From Tsuneonella deserti (GTDB lineage: Bacteria; Pseudomonadota; Alphaproteobacteria; Sphingomonadales; Sphingomonadaceae), in contig NZ_BMKL01000001.1 of assembly GCF_014644315.1 (NCBI RefSeq), forward strand, positions 2,615,001 through 2,679,000: a stretch of DNA of 64,000 nucleotides. Direction: 5' to 3'. The translations under genes and the position numbers were made by a program. Below are positions 18,851-27,763 of the stretch, piece by piece (position 1 is the first letter of the stretch; the number at the start of each line of letters is the position of its first letter). The notes under the pieces are model-generated. The model did no database searches, had not been told where the DNA came from, and was given only the letters and a program-made list of their open reading frames with translations.

Positions 18851-19387
18851 ATGACGCCCGAACAGCTTCGCAATCTCGTACGCTCGGTGCCGGACTTTCC
18901 GGTGCCGGGCGTACTGTTTCGCGACATCACCACGCTCATTTCGCACGCCGAGGGACTGCGCGCGGCGGTGGGACACTTGGTCGACCGCGCTCGCGCCTCG
19001 GGCGCGCAGGCGATCGCCGGTATGGAGGCGCGAGGGTTCATATTCGGCGCGGCCGTGGCAATCGAACTGGGCGTCGGCTTTATTCCTGTGCGCAAGCCGG
19101 GGAAGTTGCCTGTGCCTACCGTCGGCATCGACTATCAGCTCGAATATGGCAGCGACCGGCTGGAGGTCGATCCGACCGCCATCCTTCCAGGTCAGAAAGT
19201 GGCGATCGTCGACGATCTTATCGCGACCGGCGGGACCGCGCTGGCCGCCGCGGAACTCTTGAGAAAGGTTGGAGGCGTCGTGGACCAGGCGCTTTTCGTG
19301 ATCGACCTCCCGGACCTCGGCGGCGCGGAAAGGCTCCGCTCGGCCAATGTCGGTGTCGACGCCCTGATGTCATTTCCGGGGCACTGA
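18851..19387 (+). CDS. apt: Adenine phosphoribosyltransferase
   Basis: Apt salvages adenine to AMP using PRPP. The 178-residue protein has FRDITTLI, GMEARGFIFG, the flexible-loop stretch GFIPVRKPGKLP, LEYG and the PRPP-binding VAIVDDLIATGGTA, all at normal spacing. It starts 16 bases after petC on the same strand; a petABC-apt order is often seen in sphingomonads as far as I recall. No separate promoter is obvious. Confidence 0.97.
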   Translation: MTPEQLRNLVRSVPDFPVPGVLFRDITTLISHAEGLRAAVGHLVDRARASGAQAIAGMEARGFIFGAAVAIELGVGFIPVRKPGKLPVPTVGIDYQLEYGSDRLEVDPTAILPGQKVAIVDDLIATGGTALAAAELLRKVGGVVDQALFVIDLPDLGGAERLRSANVGVDALMSFPGH

Positions 19388-19459
19388 GGGAGCACTGGCG
19401 TCGCGACCGGAGAGACGCCGACCGCATGTCCATCCTTTGCGACTGTCGTAGCAAAGCCG

Positions 19460-19488
19460 TTGACGGGGCGCTGCTCTACGTGGCAATT
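19460..19488 (+). promoter_or_regulatory. Candidate promoter for tRNA-Gly
   Basis: TTGACG (19460-19465), then 17 bases, then GCAATT (19483-19488), placing the start of transcription just before the tRNA at 19504. As for tRNA-Thr, the -35 is good and the -10 poor. Confidence 0.45.
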
Positions 19489-19503
19489 GCCGCCGCCTCG
19501 GAC

Positions 19504-19577
19504 GCGGGTATAGCATAGTGGTAATGCTCTAGCCTTCCAAGCTAGCTAGGCGGGTTCGATTCCCGCTACCCGCTCCA
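19504..19577 (+). tRNA. tRNA-Gly (anticodon TCC)
   Basis: The acceptor stem GCGGGTA (19504-19510) pairs with TACCCGC (19567-19573). The anticodon stem CTAGC/GCTAG encloses CTTCCAA with anticodon TCC. The T-loop TTCGATT is closed by CGGG/CCCG. CCA is encoded at 19575-19577. It reads GGA and GGG glycine codons. Confidence 0.97.
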
Positions 19578-19775
19578 ACCGCACACAAGCCGACTTGAAG
19601 CGGCTATTTTGGGGTGGCTCGGCCCCTAGATTTAACACTGGTTCCGTGCCGTCGCTGCCTGTTTCCATCCGCATACAGCAAGAATCGAACGGTTTGACGC
19701 TCGCCCGTTTCGCGGCTCGCCTCTTCCGTTATCTCCCGATCTGCAGGGGACGAGTGACGGGAAGGGTCGAAAACA

Positions 19776-19967
19776 ATGGTGAAGCTTGCGCATCTTGCGT
19801 GCGCGTTCGGTCGGCATAGCGTCGACATGGGCGCGGTTCGGCGCGTGCACGGGGGACAGGTGGGTCGCTGCCGTCATTGCGCGACGCCGATGGAGGAGAG
19901 CATGCCGCACACCTGGACGGTTCTTCACGTGCGCGACGCGGGTCTCGGCGGGCGCTTCCTGAACTAG
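19776..19967 (+). CDS. Small CxxC protein of 63 residues, function unknown
   Basis: The peptide reads like a real protein, unlike typical high-GC shadow frames. Its N-terminus contains FGRHSVD, then a central GRCRHCATPMEE with a CxxC pair preceded by basic residues, then PHTWTVLHVRDAG. The single CxxC and nearby His residues could bind a metal, perhaps as a dimer. A GGAAGGG Shine-Dalgarno sequence lies about 9 bases before the ATG. It stands between tRNA-Gly and the convergent ABC ATPase gene. I recognise no family for certain. The preceding 198 bases (19578-19775) contain no feature I can support. Confidence 0.5.
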   Translation: MVKLAHLACAFGRHSVDMGAVRRVHGGQVGRCRHCATPMEESMPHTWTVLHVRDAGLGGRFLN

Positions 19968-19977
19968 GAAGCGCCTT

Positions 19978-20916
19978 TCAGGCGGCCGAGCTGGTCAGGC
20001 TGACGAACACGTCCTCGAGGTCAGCTTCGCGCGTTGTCACATCCTCGATCACGAAACCCTGACTCTGCACCAGGCCAAGGACCTGCCCGGCGGTGATCTT
20101 GTCCTTGTCGTAAGTGATTTCGATCGTCCGGTCGCCCTTCTTCTCGGACTTCTTGAAAGCCGCATGGACAGGCGGCGCGCCCATTTCGCGATCGACTGTG
20201 ATCTCGACTACCTTCTCGGCCATCATGCCGACCAGTTCGCGCGTCGGCTTGTTCGTGATGAGCTCGCCGTGATTGATGATCGCGATGCGGTCACACAGCT
20301 GCTCGGCCTCTTCGAGGTAGTGGGTGGTCAGGACGACCGTGACGCCTTCGCGGTTTAGCTGCGTGACCAGCTCCCACAGCTGGCGGCGAAGTTCGACGTC
20401 GACGCCGGCGGTGGGCTCGTCGAGTACGAGAATCGGCGGTGCATGAACCATTGCCTTGGCCACCAGCAGCCTCCGCTTCATGCCGCCCGACAAGGTGCGC
20501 GCATATGCGTCCCGCTTGTCGGCTAGCCGAACAGCCTCGAGCAACTCGGCAGAGCGCCGAAGCGCTTTAGGCACGCCGTAAAAACCGGCCTGGTTCTCCA
20601 GGACCTCGAACGGGGTGAAGAAGGGATCGAACACGATCTCCTGCGGGACGATCCCGATAGAGCGCTTCGCGTTGCGCGGGTGCTCGTCGATGTCGAAACC
20701 CCAGATCTCGGCCGACCCTGAGGTCTTCATCACGAGGCCTGCGAGAATGTTGATCAGCGTCGACTTGCCCGCCCCGTTGGGCCCGAGCAAGCCGAAGATC
20801 TGACCTTCGGGGACGTCGAAGCTCACGCCCTTGAGCGCCAGCTTGCCTTCCGCGCCCTTCACGCCGGCGTAGCGCTTCACCAGGTCGCTGATGCGGATCG
20901 CGGGTTCGGTAGCCAT
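19978..20916 (-). CDS. ABC transporter ATP-binding protein (ABC-2 type exporter class)
   Basis: The 312-residue ATPase has Walker A GPNGAGKST at 45-53, Q-loop region GIVPQE, signature LSGGMKRR, Walker B ILVLDEPTAGVD and the H-loop TTHYLEEAEQL. Sequence and C-terminal extension resemble the YadG/NodI/DrrA-type ATPases that pair with ABC-2 permeases. No permease gene is adjacent: the gene upstream on the same strand is absent and the divergent neighbour is a zinc-finger protein. The partner is therefore elsewhere and the substrate unknown. ATG 20916 is chosen because the sequence before it is not ABC-like. Confidence 0.92.
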   Translation of the reverse strand: MATEPAIRISDLVKRYAGVKGAEGKLALKGVSFDVPEGQIFGLLGPNGAGKSTLINILAGLVMKTSGSAEIWGFDIDEHPRNAKRSIGIVPQEIVFDPFFTPFEVLENQAGFYGVPKALRRSAELLEAVRLADKRDAYARTLSGGMKRRLLVAKAMVHAPPILVLDEPTAGVDVELRRQLWELVTQLNREGVTVVLTTHYLEEAEQLCDRIAIINHGELITNKPTRELVGMMAEKVVEITVDREMGAPPVHAAFKKSEKKGDRTIEITYDKDKITAGQVLGLVQSQGFVIEDVTTREADLEDVFVSLTSSAA

Positions 20917-20973
20917 CGCTCGCGGCACTAGGGCCGTTGCGTGCCTCCCGCAATGGCGGTATCGGCGCACCCC

Positions 20974-21225
20974 ATGAGTATCGCGCCGCCCGAAGTCACT
21001 CTAGTCCAGAAAAGCCGCGTAGCCTGCGACGGGGCTGAAGCGATCCGCGGCGGCCCGGGTTTCGTGCCGAGCGCGCTGGGCCATCCACGCGTCTGGCTGG
21101 AAATCGACGAGCATGGCTACGTTGACTGCGGTTACTGTGACCGCCGGTTCGTTCTGCGGGGCGGCCCGGCCGATGGCGCGGACCAGGCGAGCCTGAGCGA
21201 TATTTCCTCCGGAGCTACGCCCTAG
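20974..21225 (+). CDS. Zinc-finger domain protein (NDUFS6/complex I 13-kDa type)
   Basis: This small protein of about 83 residues carries the CHCC zinc finger of the NDUFS6 family: a Cys in VACDG, His in [10 protein letters not shown], and CGYCDRRF. Alphaproteobacterial homologues are related to an accessory subunit of mitochondrial complex I, and free-standing copies are common in this group. ATG 20974 is preferred; ATG 20953 and GTG 20941 would add residues without family character. It is divergent from the ABC ATPase with a 57-base gap and 32 bases ahead of tldD on the same strand. Confidence 0.88.
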   Translation: MSIAPPEVTLVQKSRVACDGAEAIRGGPGFVPSALGHPRVWLEIDEHGYVDCGYCDRRFVLRGGPADGADQASLSDISSGATP

Positions 21226-21257
21226 ATTACCGTGGCCGCCGCGCCCATATCGGGTGC

Positions 21258-22679
21258 ATGACGACCGACCCGCATTCGCTTATTTACGCCGACGGCAAGC
21301 TTACTCCGGACGAGGCACGCGCGGTGACCGCTGACGTGTTGCGTGCGTGTGACGACGGTGAGCTTTACCTGCAGTTCGCGGCAACCGAGGCATTCGTGTT
21401 CGACGACGGGCGACTGAAGACCGCCAACTACTCGCGCGACGCAGGCTTCGGGCTGCGTGGCGTGTCGGGCGAAATGACCGGCTTTGCCCACGCCAACGAG
21501 ATTTCGGCCGCCGCCATTCGCCGCGCCGGCGAGACGCTGCGATTGCTCGACCCCGCCAGGGGCACGCGCCCCGCGCCGCCGCCTCGCAGCAACCGCCACC
21601 TCTACACCGACGCCAGCCCGCTCGATGCGGTGCCTTTCGCCGCGAAGGTGGCCCTGCTGGAGAAGATCGATGCCGCCGCACGCGCGCGCGATCCGCGCAT
21701 AATCCAGGCAACCGCCAATCTCGCAGCCTCCTGGAGCGCGATCGAGATCGTCCGCCCCGATGGCTTCGTCGCGCGCGACATCCGCCCGCTGGTGCGGCTC
21801 AACGTTTCGGTGGTGGCGGAAGCCAACGGACGCCGGGAGACCGGCTCGTTCGGCATGGGCGGGCGTTATCTCTACGATGCACTTTTCGAGGAAGCCAACT
21901 GGAGCCGGGCGATCGACATGGCGGTCGCGCAGGCCCTGACGAACCTCGACAGCGTGGCCGCCCCCGCCGGAGAGATGACGGTGCTGCTGGGCCCGGGATG
22001 GCCGGGCGTCCTGCTGCACGAGGCAGTCGGGCATGGGCTTGAGGGAGATTTCAACCGCAAGGGGACCAGCGCCTTCTCGGGTCGCCTCGGCACTCGCGTG
22101 GCCGCGTCCGGTGTGACCATCGTGGATGATGGGAGCATCACGAACCGGCGGGGCTCGCTGACAATCGACGACGAAGGCACACCCACGCAGGAGACGGTGC
22201 TGATCGAGGACGGCATCCTCAAGGGCTACATGCAGGACCGGCTCAACGCCCGTCTGATGGGTGTAGCCGCGACGGGCAACGGGCGGCGCGAAAGCTATGC
22301 CCATGCGCCGATGCCGCGCATGACCAATACCTTCATGCGCGCCGGAAGCGACGACCCGGCAGAGCTCCTCGCGCGGGTCGGGAAAGGTATCTACGCCAAG
22401 AGCTTCGGCGGTGGCCAGGTGGATATCGTGAGCGGCAAGTTCACCTTCACCTGCACCGAAGCCTACCTCGTGGAAGACGGAAAGCTGGGTGCGCCCATCA
22501 AGGGAGCCACGCTGATCGGCGACGGACCGAGCGTGCTGACCAAAGTGCAGGGCATCGGCAACGACATGGCGCTCGACGAAGGCGTCGGAATGTGTGGCAA
22601 GGGTGGTCAGAGCATACCCGCGGGCGTCGGCCAGCCGACTCTTCTGGTCGGAGGTTTGACAGTCGGGGGCACGGCTTGA
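21258..22679 (+). CDS. tldD: TldD metalloprotease subunit
   Basis: TldD, with its partner TldE/PmbA, forms a cytoplasmic zinc protease that degrades unfolded or modified peptides (microcin B17 maturation and CcdA degradation in E. coli). The 473-residue protein has the metal motif HEAVGH (H254, E255, H259), GVTIVDDGS, GSLTIDDEGTP and the C-terminal FTFTCTEAYLVEDGKLGAPIK region. Length is normal. The pmbA partner is not in this window. It ends 61 bases before the next gene. Confidence 0.96.
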   Translation: MTTDPHSLIYADGKLTPDEARAVTADVLRACDDGELYLQFAATEAFVFDDGRLKTANYSRDAGFGLRGVSGEMTGFAHANEISAAAIRRAGETLRLLDPARGTRPAPPPRSNRHLYTDASPLDAVPFAAKVALLEKIDAAARARDPRIIQATANLAASWSAIEIVRPDGFVARDIRPLVRLNVSVVAEANGRRETGSFGMGGRYLYDALFEEANWSRAIDMAVAQALTNLDSVAAPAGEMTVLLGPGWPGVLLHEAVGHGLEGDFNRKGTSAFSGRLGTRVAASGVTIVDDGSITNRRGSLTIDDEGTPTQETVLIEDGILKGYMQDRLNARLMGVAATGNGRRESYAHAPMPRMTNTFMRAGSDDPAELLARVGKGIYAKSFGGGQVDIVSGKFTFTCTEAYLVEDGKLGAPIKGATLIGDGPSVLTKVQGIGNDMALDEGVGMCGKGGQSIPAGVGQPTLLVGGLTVGGTA

Positions 22680-22740
22680 CCCAAGTCAGGGGCAGTTCAG
22701 CCGGCTTGTGCTACCCAGGCATTCTAGCAGGAGAGCGGAC

Positions 22741-23136
22741 ATGAAGAAGATCGCATTGTCGCTGATCGCACTCGCCGGGATGGCGCTGGTGTCCGGTCCT
22801 TCGATCGCCCGGGACCGCCTGACCGGCCAGGAACGGCTTGCCAGGATGCTGGAGGGCCGCGTGGCCGGGAAACCGCAAAGCTGCGTTAACACGCGGGTGT
22901 ACAGCGATTCCCAGATCATCGACGGGACTGCGCTGGTCTACGGGCACGGCAAGACCATCTGGGTGAACATCCCTGCCAATCCGGAAGATTTGAGGAGGCA
23001 CGACATTCTGCTGGTCCGTCAGTTCGGCCCGGAGCTCTGTCGCCAGGATATCGTGACCCTGCTCGATAATGCGAGCGGCATCTTCAAGGGCAGCATCTCG
23101 CTGGGAGACTTCGTCCCCTACACGCGGGTCAAGTAA
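22741..23136 (+). CDS. Secreted hypothetical protein
   Basis: The 131-residue product begins with a clear signal peptide (MKKIALSLIALAGMALVSG, cleavage probably after SIA). The mature part has two Cys residues (in PQSCVN and PELCRQD) that may form a disulfide, and a mixed polar sequence with DTALVYGHG-like beta segments. An AGGAG Shine-Dalgarno sequence lies about 7 bases before ATG 22741. I do not recognise a named family, though similar small periplasmic proteins are common in sphingomonads. No operon partner is apparent. Confidence 0.75.
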   Translation: MKKIALSLIALAGMALVSGPSIARDRLTGQERLARMLEGRVAGKPQSCVNTRVYSDSQIIDGTALVYGHGKTIWVNIPANPEDLRRHDILLVRQFGPELCRQDIVTLLDNASGIFKGSISLGDFVPYTRVK

Positions 23137-23164
23137 AGATCGCTTAAGGTCGCCGCTCTCCCCT

Positions 23165-23197
23165 CCGCCGGCTACCGCGCGGGGGCGGTGCCGGCGG
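23165..23197. terminator. Long hairpin between convergent genes
   Basis: CCGCCGGC (23165-23172) pairs perfectly with GCCGGCGG (23190-23197), and the stem extends inward by ACCGC/GCGGT past a bulged T. It lies between two converging genes. There is no T-tract on either strand, so it could be an RNA-stability hairpin and not a terminator. Confidence 0.4.
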
Positions 23198-23215
23198 CGG
23201 AAAAGAGGTTGTGAT

Positions 23216-23668
23216 TCAGTCGGTCAGCTGACCGCGGATCGCCCCGTTGGGATATTCCGCGGTGTGCACGTTGACGTAGAAATCGGCCGGATTTCCCTGG
23301 AGCCGGTTCTGGGTCCATTCCGCGCCGTCCTTGCAGCCCTGCCAGATGCCTTCGTTCGACTTTTCCAGCGTGAGCACGGGCGGCCCGTTTACCCCCGCTC
23401 GCCCGGCATGGATGTGCGCCGCGGTAACCGGACCGATGCCGCGCAGATCCTTGATTTCCCAGCAAACTTGCCCGAACCCGTCGGAGACGGAGATTTCCGC
23501 GCGGCCATAGCCATCGGGATCGCCGCCGCCCGCCTCATTGGCGCCGGTCAGCACGGCCTTGTAGGTGTCCGAAGTGGCATCGACGGCTTCTTCTTCCAGG
23601 GTGGCGCAGCCGGCGAGAGCGACCGCTCCGGCGAGACCCGCAATTGCGAGCGCGTGTTTCCTGTTCAT
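23216..23668 (-). CDS. CHRD-domain lipoprotein
   Basis: The 150-residue protein has a lipoprotein signal peptide (lipobox LAGC, Cys at about residue 21) followed by one CHRD domain. The domain shows YKAVLTGANEAGGGDPDGYGRAEI, VCWEIKDLRGI, AAHIHAGRAGVNGPPVL and a final DFYVNVHTAEYPNGAIRGQL, the diagnostic end of CHRD. The domain was first named in chordin and is frequent in bacterial surface proteins of unknown function. A GAGGAG Shine-Dalgarno sequence precedes the ATG. A possible EcfG-type promoter lies 53 bases upstream. Confidence 0.92.
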   Translation of the reverse strand: MNRKHALAIAGLAGAVALAGCATLEEEAVDATSDTYKAVLTGANEAGGGDPDGYGRAEISVSDGFGQVCWEIKDLRGIGPVTAAHIHAGRAGVNGPPVLTLEKSNEGIWQGCKDGAEWTQNRLQGNPADFYVNVHTAEYPNGAIRGQLTD

Positions 23669-23720
23669 GAACTAGCTCCTCTCGTTGCGGCCGCGATTCC
23701 CCCGCAGCCTGCACCAGCAC

Positions 23721-23746
23721 AACTCACTTTGCGGACCGGGCGTTCC
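23721..23746 (-). promoter_or_regulatory. Possible EcfG (general stress) promoter of the CHRD gene
   Basis: On the minus strand GGAAC (23746-23742) is followed after 17 bases by AGTT (23724-23721), one mismatch from the GGAAC-N16/17-CGTT pattern of alphaproteobacterial EcfG sigma factors. Confidence 0.35.
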
Positions 23747-23760
23747 GGGCCGACAGGGGT

Positions 23761-24555
23761 TCAGGCGTGAGGCCGACGCGGCTGTGCTACGGGCCTGCGC
23801 GCCGGATCGAGGTCGAACACCAGGTCCGCCGGCTCGTCTTCGAGCATCCAGCGCGTGATGCGCTCGTAGTGGTGAATGAAGCGCTCGACTTCGCGACCGG
23901 ACATACCACCGGACGGCAAACCGCGTTCCTGTTCGGCGCGCCAGTCGAGAACCACGTCGAATTCCGGCGCACGCAGGAAGAACCTTAAGTCCAGGCGGGC
24001 GAACAGCGCCGCGTAATCGCTCGCCAAGTGCTGGTTGACCCAGTCGCGCCAGGCTCCGCTGGCATCCTCGTCACGCTCGAGCGCGTTGACCGGCGCGAGC
24101 AAGCGTTGCGAGGGCTCCGGCCGCGCGCCGACGCACCACCCTTCCAGCAGGATGACGTCCGCCGCGCTGTCGAGAGTGCGCCAGCCGGCGCGGTCATCGC
24201 GGGCCTTGTCGAAAATCGGGATCGCGGCCTCGCGCCCTGCCAGCAGCGAATCGATCGCGCCGCGGAGCAGACCGATGTCGTGCGTCCCCGGGACGCCGCG
24301 GGTCAGAAGCAGCGGGTGGACCGTGCGGGCCAGTTCCGCCCGCTCGGCTTCCGTCAGGTAGAAATCGTCAAGCGCGAGAACCTGGGCGCGCAGTCCGGCA
24401 GCGGAGAGCCGCTGGACCAGACGCGGCGCCATCGTGGACTTGCCCGAGCCTTGCGCACCCGAAAGTCCGACGACCAGCCGCTCGCCGCCCACCTTCGCGC
24501 GGATCGCCTCCGCCACGGCGGCATCGGCCTGTTCCCAGGCCGCAGCCGGGGTCAC
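23761..24555 (-). CDS. Glycerate-kinase-like P-loop kinase (GLYK type)
   Basis: The 264-residue protein is a P-loop kinase of the phosphoribulokinase/uridine kinase superfamily, closest in pattern to plant-type D-glycerate 3-kinase (COG4240). The Walker A is GAQGSGKST at 33-41, then [36 protein letters not shown] and [12 protein letters not shown], all typical of that group. It would phosphorylate D-glycerate to 3-phosphoglycerate. The start is a GTG whose GTGA overlaps the guaA stop, so it is probably translated by coupling to guaA, an odd metabolic pairing. Confidence 0.82.
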   Translation of the reverse strand: MTPAAAWEQADAAVAEAIRAKVGGERLVVGLSGAQGSGKSTMAPRLVQRLSAAGLRAQVLALDDFYLTEAERAELARTVHPLLLTRGVPGTHDIGLLRGAIDSLLAGREAAIPIFDKARDDRAGWRTLDSAADVILLEGWCVGARPEPSQRLLAPVNALERDEDASGAWRDWVNQHLASDYAALFARLDLRFFLRAPEFDVVLDWRAEQERGLPSGGMSGREVERFIHHYERITRWMLEDEPADLVFDLDPARRPVAQPRRPHA

Positions 24556-26141
24556 TCCCACTCGATCGTGCCGGGCGGCTTGCTGGTATAATCGTAAACC
24601 ACGCGGTTCACGCCCTTCACCTCGTTCACGATGCGGGTCGCCACCCGGCCCAAGAACGCCGCTTCGAAGGGATAGACGTCCGCCGTCATGCCGTCGGTGC
24701 TGGTCACCGCGCGCAATGCGAGTACGCTGTCGTAGGTCCGGTAGTCCCCCATCACGCCCACCGTGCGCACCGGGAGCAGAACGGCAAAGGCCTGCCAGAT
24801 CGCATCGTAAAGACCGGCGGCGCGAATCTCCTCGAGGTAGATCGCGTCGGCCTTGCGCAGGATGTCGCAACGCTCCTTCGTCACCTCGCCGGGGATGCGG
24901 ATGGCCAGGCCCGGCCCGGGGAACGGGTGGCGCCCGACGAACGCCTCGGGAAGGCCCAGCTCGCGGCCAAGCTCACGCACCTCGTCCTTGAACAGCTCGC
25001 GCAGCGGCTCGACCAGGGCCATGTTCATGCGTTCGGGCAGGCCGCCGACGTTGTGATGGCTCTTGATCGTGACCGAAGGGCCGCCGGTGAAGCTGACGCT
25101 CTCGATGACATCGGGGTAGAGGGTGCCCTGGGCGAGGAAATCGGCCCCGCCCACCTTGTTGGCCTCGGCCTCGAAGAGGTCGATGAACGCCTTGCCGATG
25201 AACTTGCGCTTCTTTTCCGGATCGGTCTCGCCGGCGAGGCCGGAGAGGAACATCTCTTCCGCGTTCACGTGGACCAGCGGGATGTTGTAATGATCGCGGA
25301 ACAGGGTGACGACCTGCTCGGCCTCGTTGAGCCGCATCAACCCGTGGTCGACGAACACGCAGGTGAGCTGCTCGCCGATCGCTTCGTGGATCAGCACCGC
25401 TGCCACCGCGCTGTCGACCCCGCCCGAAAGGCCGCAGATGACCCGGCCCTTGCCGACCTGGGCGCGGATCTCCGCGATCTTGGTCTTGCGGAACTCGGCC
25501 ATCGTCCAGTCGCCGGCGAGGCCGCAGACGTGGCGCACGAAGTTGGCGATGAGCTTCCCGCCGTCGGGGGTGTGAACGACCTCGGGGTGGAACTGGGTGC
25601 CGTAGTATTTGCGCTTCTCGTCGGCGATCACCGCGAAAGGCGCGCCGTCGCTGGTGGCGACGATCTCGAACCCGTCGGCGAAGCGGGTGACCTTGTCGCC
25701 ATGGCTCATCCACACTTGGTGACGCTCGCCTTCGGCCCACAGGCCGTCGAACAGCGCGCAGGGCCTGGTCACGGTGAGGAACGCGCGGCCGAATTCGCCG
25801 CCTTCCCCGGTCTCGTGGCCGGGCCGCACTTCGCCGCCCAATTGGTGGGTCATCACCTGCTGGCCGTAGCAGATGCCAAGAATCGGCAGGCCGCTGTCGA
25901 ACACGATCTGCGGCGCGCGGGGAGAGCCTTCCTCCGGTACGCCGGCCGGGGAGCCCGAGAGGATGATGCCTTTCGGCTGTAGCCGATGGAACGCCTCCTC
26001 GGCGGTCGTGAACGGGGCGATCTCGGAATAGACCCCCGCCTCGCGCACGCGGCGGGCGATGAGCTGGGTCACCTGGCTGCCGAAATCGACGATGAGGATG
26101 GAGTCGGGCCGGGTGGAATCGGAGGCTTGCTGGGGTTCCAT
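24552..26141 (-). CDS. guaA: GMP synthase (glutamine-hydrolysing)
   Basis: GuaA converts XMP to GMP. The 529-residue protein joins a class I glutamine amidotransferase domain (DFGSQ at about 19-23; nucleophile Cys in GICYGQQ, C91; FHPEV with the catalytic His and Glu), an ATP-pyrophosphatase domain with the SGGVDS P-loop, and a dimerisation domain ending in [14 protein letters not shown], the standard GuaA C-terminus. ATG 26141 is followed directly by family-like sequence; the upstream open frame overlaps the divergent MFS promoter region. The kinase gene downstream overlaps by 4 bases. Confidence 0.98.
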   Translation of the reverse strand: MEPQQASDSTRPDSILIVDFGSQVTQLIARRVREAGVYSEIAPFTTAEEAFHRLQPKGIILSGSPAGVPEEGSPRAPQIVFDSGLPILGICYGQQVMTHQLGGEVRPGHETGEGGEFGRAFLTVTRPCALFDGLWAEGERHQVWMSHGDKVTRFADGFEIVATSDGAPFAVIADEKRKYYGTQFHPEVVHTPDGGKLIANFVRHVCGLAGDWTMAEFRKTKIAEIRAQVGKGRVICGLSGGVDSAVAAVLIHEAIGEQLTCVFVDHGLMRLNEAEQVVTLFRDHYNIPLVHVNAEEMFLSGLAGETDPEKKRKFIGKAFIDLFEAEANKVGGADFLAQGTLYPDVIESVSFTGGPSVTIKSHHNVGGLPERMNMALVEPLRELFKDEVRELGRELGLPEAFVGRHPFPGPGLAIRIPGEVTKERCDILRKADAIYLEEIRAAGLYDAIWQAFAVLLPVRTVGVMGDYRTYDSVLALRAVTSTDGMTADVYPFEAAFLGRVATRIVNEVKGVNRVVYDYTSKPPGTIEWE

Positions 26142-26236
26142 GACGGGCCGATATTCGTTTGAGCCGCGTGCTGTCCAGCGCGATTGCCGCATAGGGGCAC
26201 AGGGTCTAGCAAGGCTGGCCGGTCGGGGGACGAGCA

Positions 26237-27448
26237 ATGCAGCAACGCACGGTTCTGTGGTTCCTGTTCGCGGTCGTGCTGGTCGACATGATCGGCTTCG
26301 GCATCGTCATGCCCGTGCTGCCCGAGCTGATCATGCACCTGGGCGACATGCCGGTCGACAAGGCGGCGCTGTGGGCGGGCTGGCTCGCCGCCGGGTACGC
26401 CGCGATGCAGTTCGTCTTCGCGCCGATCATCGGCAACCTGTCGGACCGGTTCGGGCGGCGCCCCGTGATCCTCGCGTGCCTCGCGGCTTTCGGCCTCGAC
26501 TACCTGCTGCAGGGTCTTGCGCCGGAGCTGGGTTGGCTCGTCGCGGGGCGGATCATCGCCGGAGTGACAGGGGCGAGTTACTCGGCTGCGTATGCCTATA
26601 TCGCCGACATCACCCCGCCCGAAAAGCGCGCGGCCAGCTTCGGGCTGATGGGAATGGCGTTCGGGTTCGGATTCATCATCGGACCCGCGCTCGGCGGGCT
26701 GCTGGGTGAATTCGGCCCGCGCGTGCCGTTCCTGGCAGCTGCGAGCCTTGCGCTCGCCAACGTCGCGTTCGGCTTCTTCGTCCTCAAAGAGAGCCTGCCA
26801 GCCGAGCGGCGACGTCCGTTCAGCCTCAGGCGTTCGAACGCCTTTTCCGCCCTGCGCGTTCTAAGCCGGCAGAGCCCCACGGTGCTATGGTTCGTCGCCG
26901 CGATCGGGGTGTGGCAGCTTGCGCATATCGTCTACCCGGCGATCTGGGCCTACTTCACGATCGAGGCCTATGGCTGGAGCGCATGGCAGATCGGGCTGTC
27001 GCTCGCGGCAGTCGGGGTCGGCAGCGCCGTGGTGCAGGGCGCGCTGCTCGGCCGGGTGGTCTCGCGGGTCGGCGAGGTCGGCGCGGTGCTGATCGGGCTG
27101 AGCGCGGTCCTGGTGGCGACGGCCGTTTTCGCCACTGCGACGTCCGATGGGATCGTTTATGCCGCGCTCCTGGTGAACGGCCTCCAGGGCCTCATCTACC
27201 CGTCGCTCAACGCGCTCAACAGCAGGGCAGTCGACGCATCGAGCCAGGGGGCATTGCAGGGGGCGACCCAGGCCATCGGCTCGATCGCCCAGATCGCGGG
27301 GCCGCCCATGTACGCGATCGTTTTCGCCCGGTTTTCCGGAGCGGGAGCGATCGCGCAGTTTCCCGCCATGCCGCTGGTGCTGGCGGCAGCCATCGCAGTC
27401 GTGGCGGTCGCGCTCTTCCTCGCCGGAGCGCGCCGAACGGGACGTTAG
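26237..27448 (+). CDS. MFS transporter (TetA-like drug:H+ antiporter family)
   Basis: The 403-residue protein has twelve hydrophobic segments. The major-facilitator signature in the loop between helices 2 and 3 is complete ([11 protein letters not shown]), and [14 protein letters not shown] in helix 1 is typical of the DHA1 TetA/TCR group. Many chromosomal members are not tetracycline exporters, so no resistance is inferred. It is divergent from guaA, 95 bases apart. Its stop codon overlaps the first base of the regulatory dyad at 27448. Confidence 0.9.
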   Translation: MQQRTVLWFLFAVVLVDMIGFGIVMPVLPELIMHLGDMPVDKAALWAGWLAAGYAAMQFVFAPIIGNLSDRFGRRPVILACLAAFGLDYLLQGLAPELGWLVAGRIIAGVTGASYSAAYAYIADITPPEKRAASFGLMGMAFGFGFIIGPALGGLLGEFGPRVPFLAAASLALANVAFGFFVLKESLPAERRRPFSLRRSNAFSALRVLSRQSPTVLWFVAAIGVWQLAHIVYPAIWAYFTIEAYGWSAWQIGLSLAAVGVGSAVVQGALLGRVVSRVGEVGAVLIGLSAVLVATAVFATATSDGIVYAALLVNGLQGLIYPSLNALNSRAVDASSQGALQGATQAIGSIAQIAGPPMYAIVFARFSGAGAIAQFPAMPLVLAAAIAVVAVALFLAGARRTGR

Positions 27449-27513
27449 TTGCGCCGAATGCAACTCGTGACGCAGTTAACTCATTTGTGAAAAGCGCGGA
27501 GAAATTATATTGC
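27448..27513 (+). promoter_or_regulatory. Promoter A: GTTGC-N7-GCAAC dyad plus -35/-10
   Basis: A 17-bp dyad (27448-27464) lies exactly 37 bases ahead of TTGTGA (27485-27490), which is followed after 17 bases by TATTGC (27508-27513). The dyad centre would lie near -64 from the predicted start at about 27520. TTGC-N7-GCAA contains T-N11-A, the classic LysR-type binding pattern, and -65 is the classic LysR site. The intervening sequence (CGCAGT..., CTCATTTGTG, AAAG) is shared with promoter B at 28399. Confidence 0.6.
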
Positions 27514-27520
27514 TCCACGC

Positions 27521-27685
27521 ATACCGGTGATCGCCTCTCCTCTCCCCCGATAACGGGCGGCCCGGCCAGCGCCTGCAACCCACCCCCCGGGTTCCAGAAG
27601 CGCGCTTCGCCCCCGCCGCTCGACGGCGGCCCGCGATTTGATGCGGAGCGGCGGCTCTCTCTCCCTTTCGCCGCCGCTCCGTTTT
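27521..27685 (+). ncRNA. Candidate small RNA with CU-rich loops
   Basis: Promoter A and the terminator at 27644-27685 would bound a transcript of about 165 bases with no convincing reading frame. It has a CU-rich single-stranded stretch (27531-27548, CTCTCCTCTCCCCC), small GC hairpins (for example CCGCCG 27613-27618 with CGGCGG 27624-27629), and a terminator loop CTCTCTCTCCC. Such CU-rich loops are the hallmark of alphaproteobacterial small RNAs that pair with Shine-Dalgarno sequences. It could instead be a leader of the DUF4337 gene if the terminator is read through. No expression evidence exists. Confidence 0.42.
27644..27685 (+). terminator. Rho-independent terminator, 11-bp perfect stem
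   Basis: CGGAGCGGCGG (27644-27654) pairs perfectly with CCGCCGCTCCG (27671-27681), with a 16-base CU-rich loop and TTTT following. It lies 78 bases ahead of the DUF4337 start, so it separates the promoter A unit from that gene. Confidence 0.7.
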
Positions 27686-27763
27686 CACCCCCGATGGCGG
27701 ATTCTTCCATCTTTTCCGAGCGATGTTCGCATAATCGATGCTTCTCAACCGGGGGGCTGAAAG

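Noticed and set aside
26237-27448. Tetracycline resistance gene
   Set aside because: The MFS protein has only the family signature; nothing points to tetracycline and no tetR-type repressor is adjacent.
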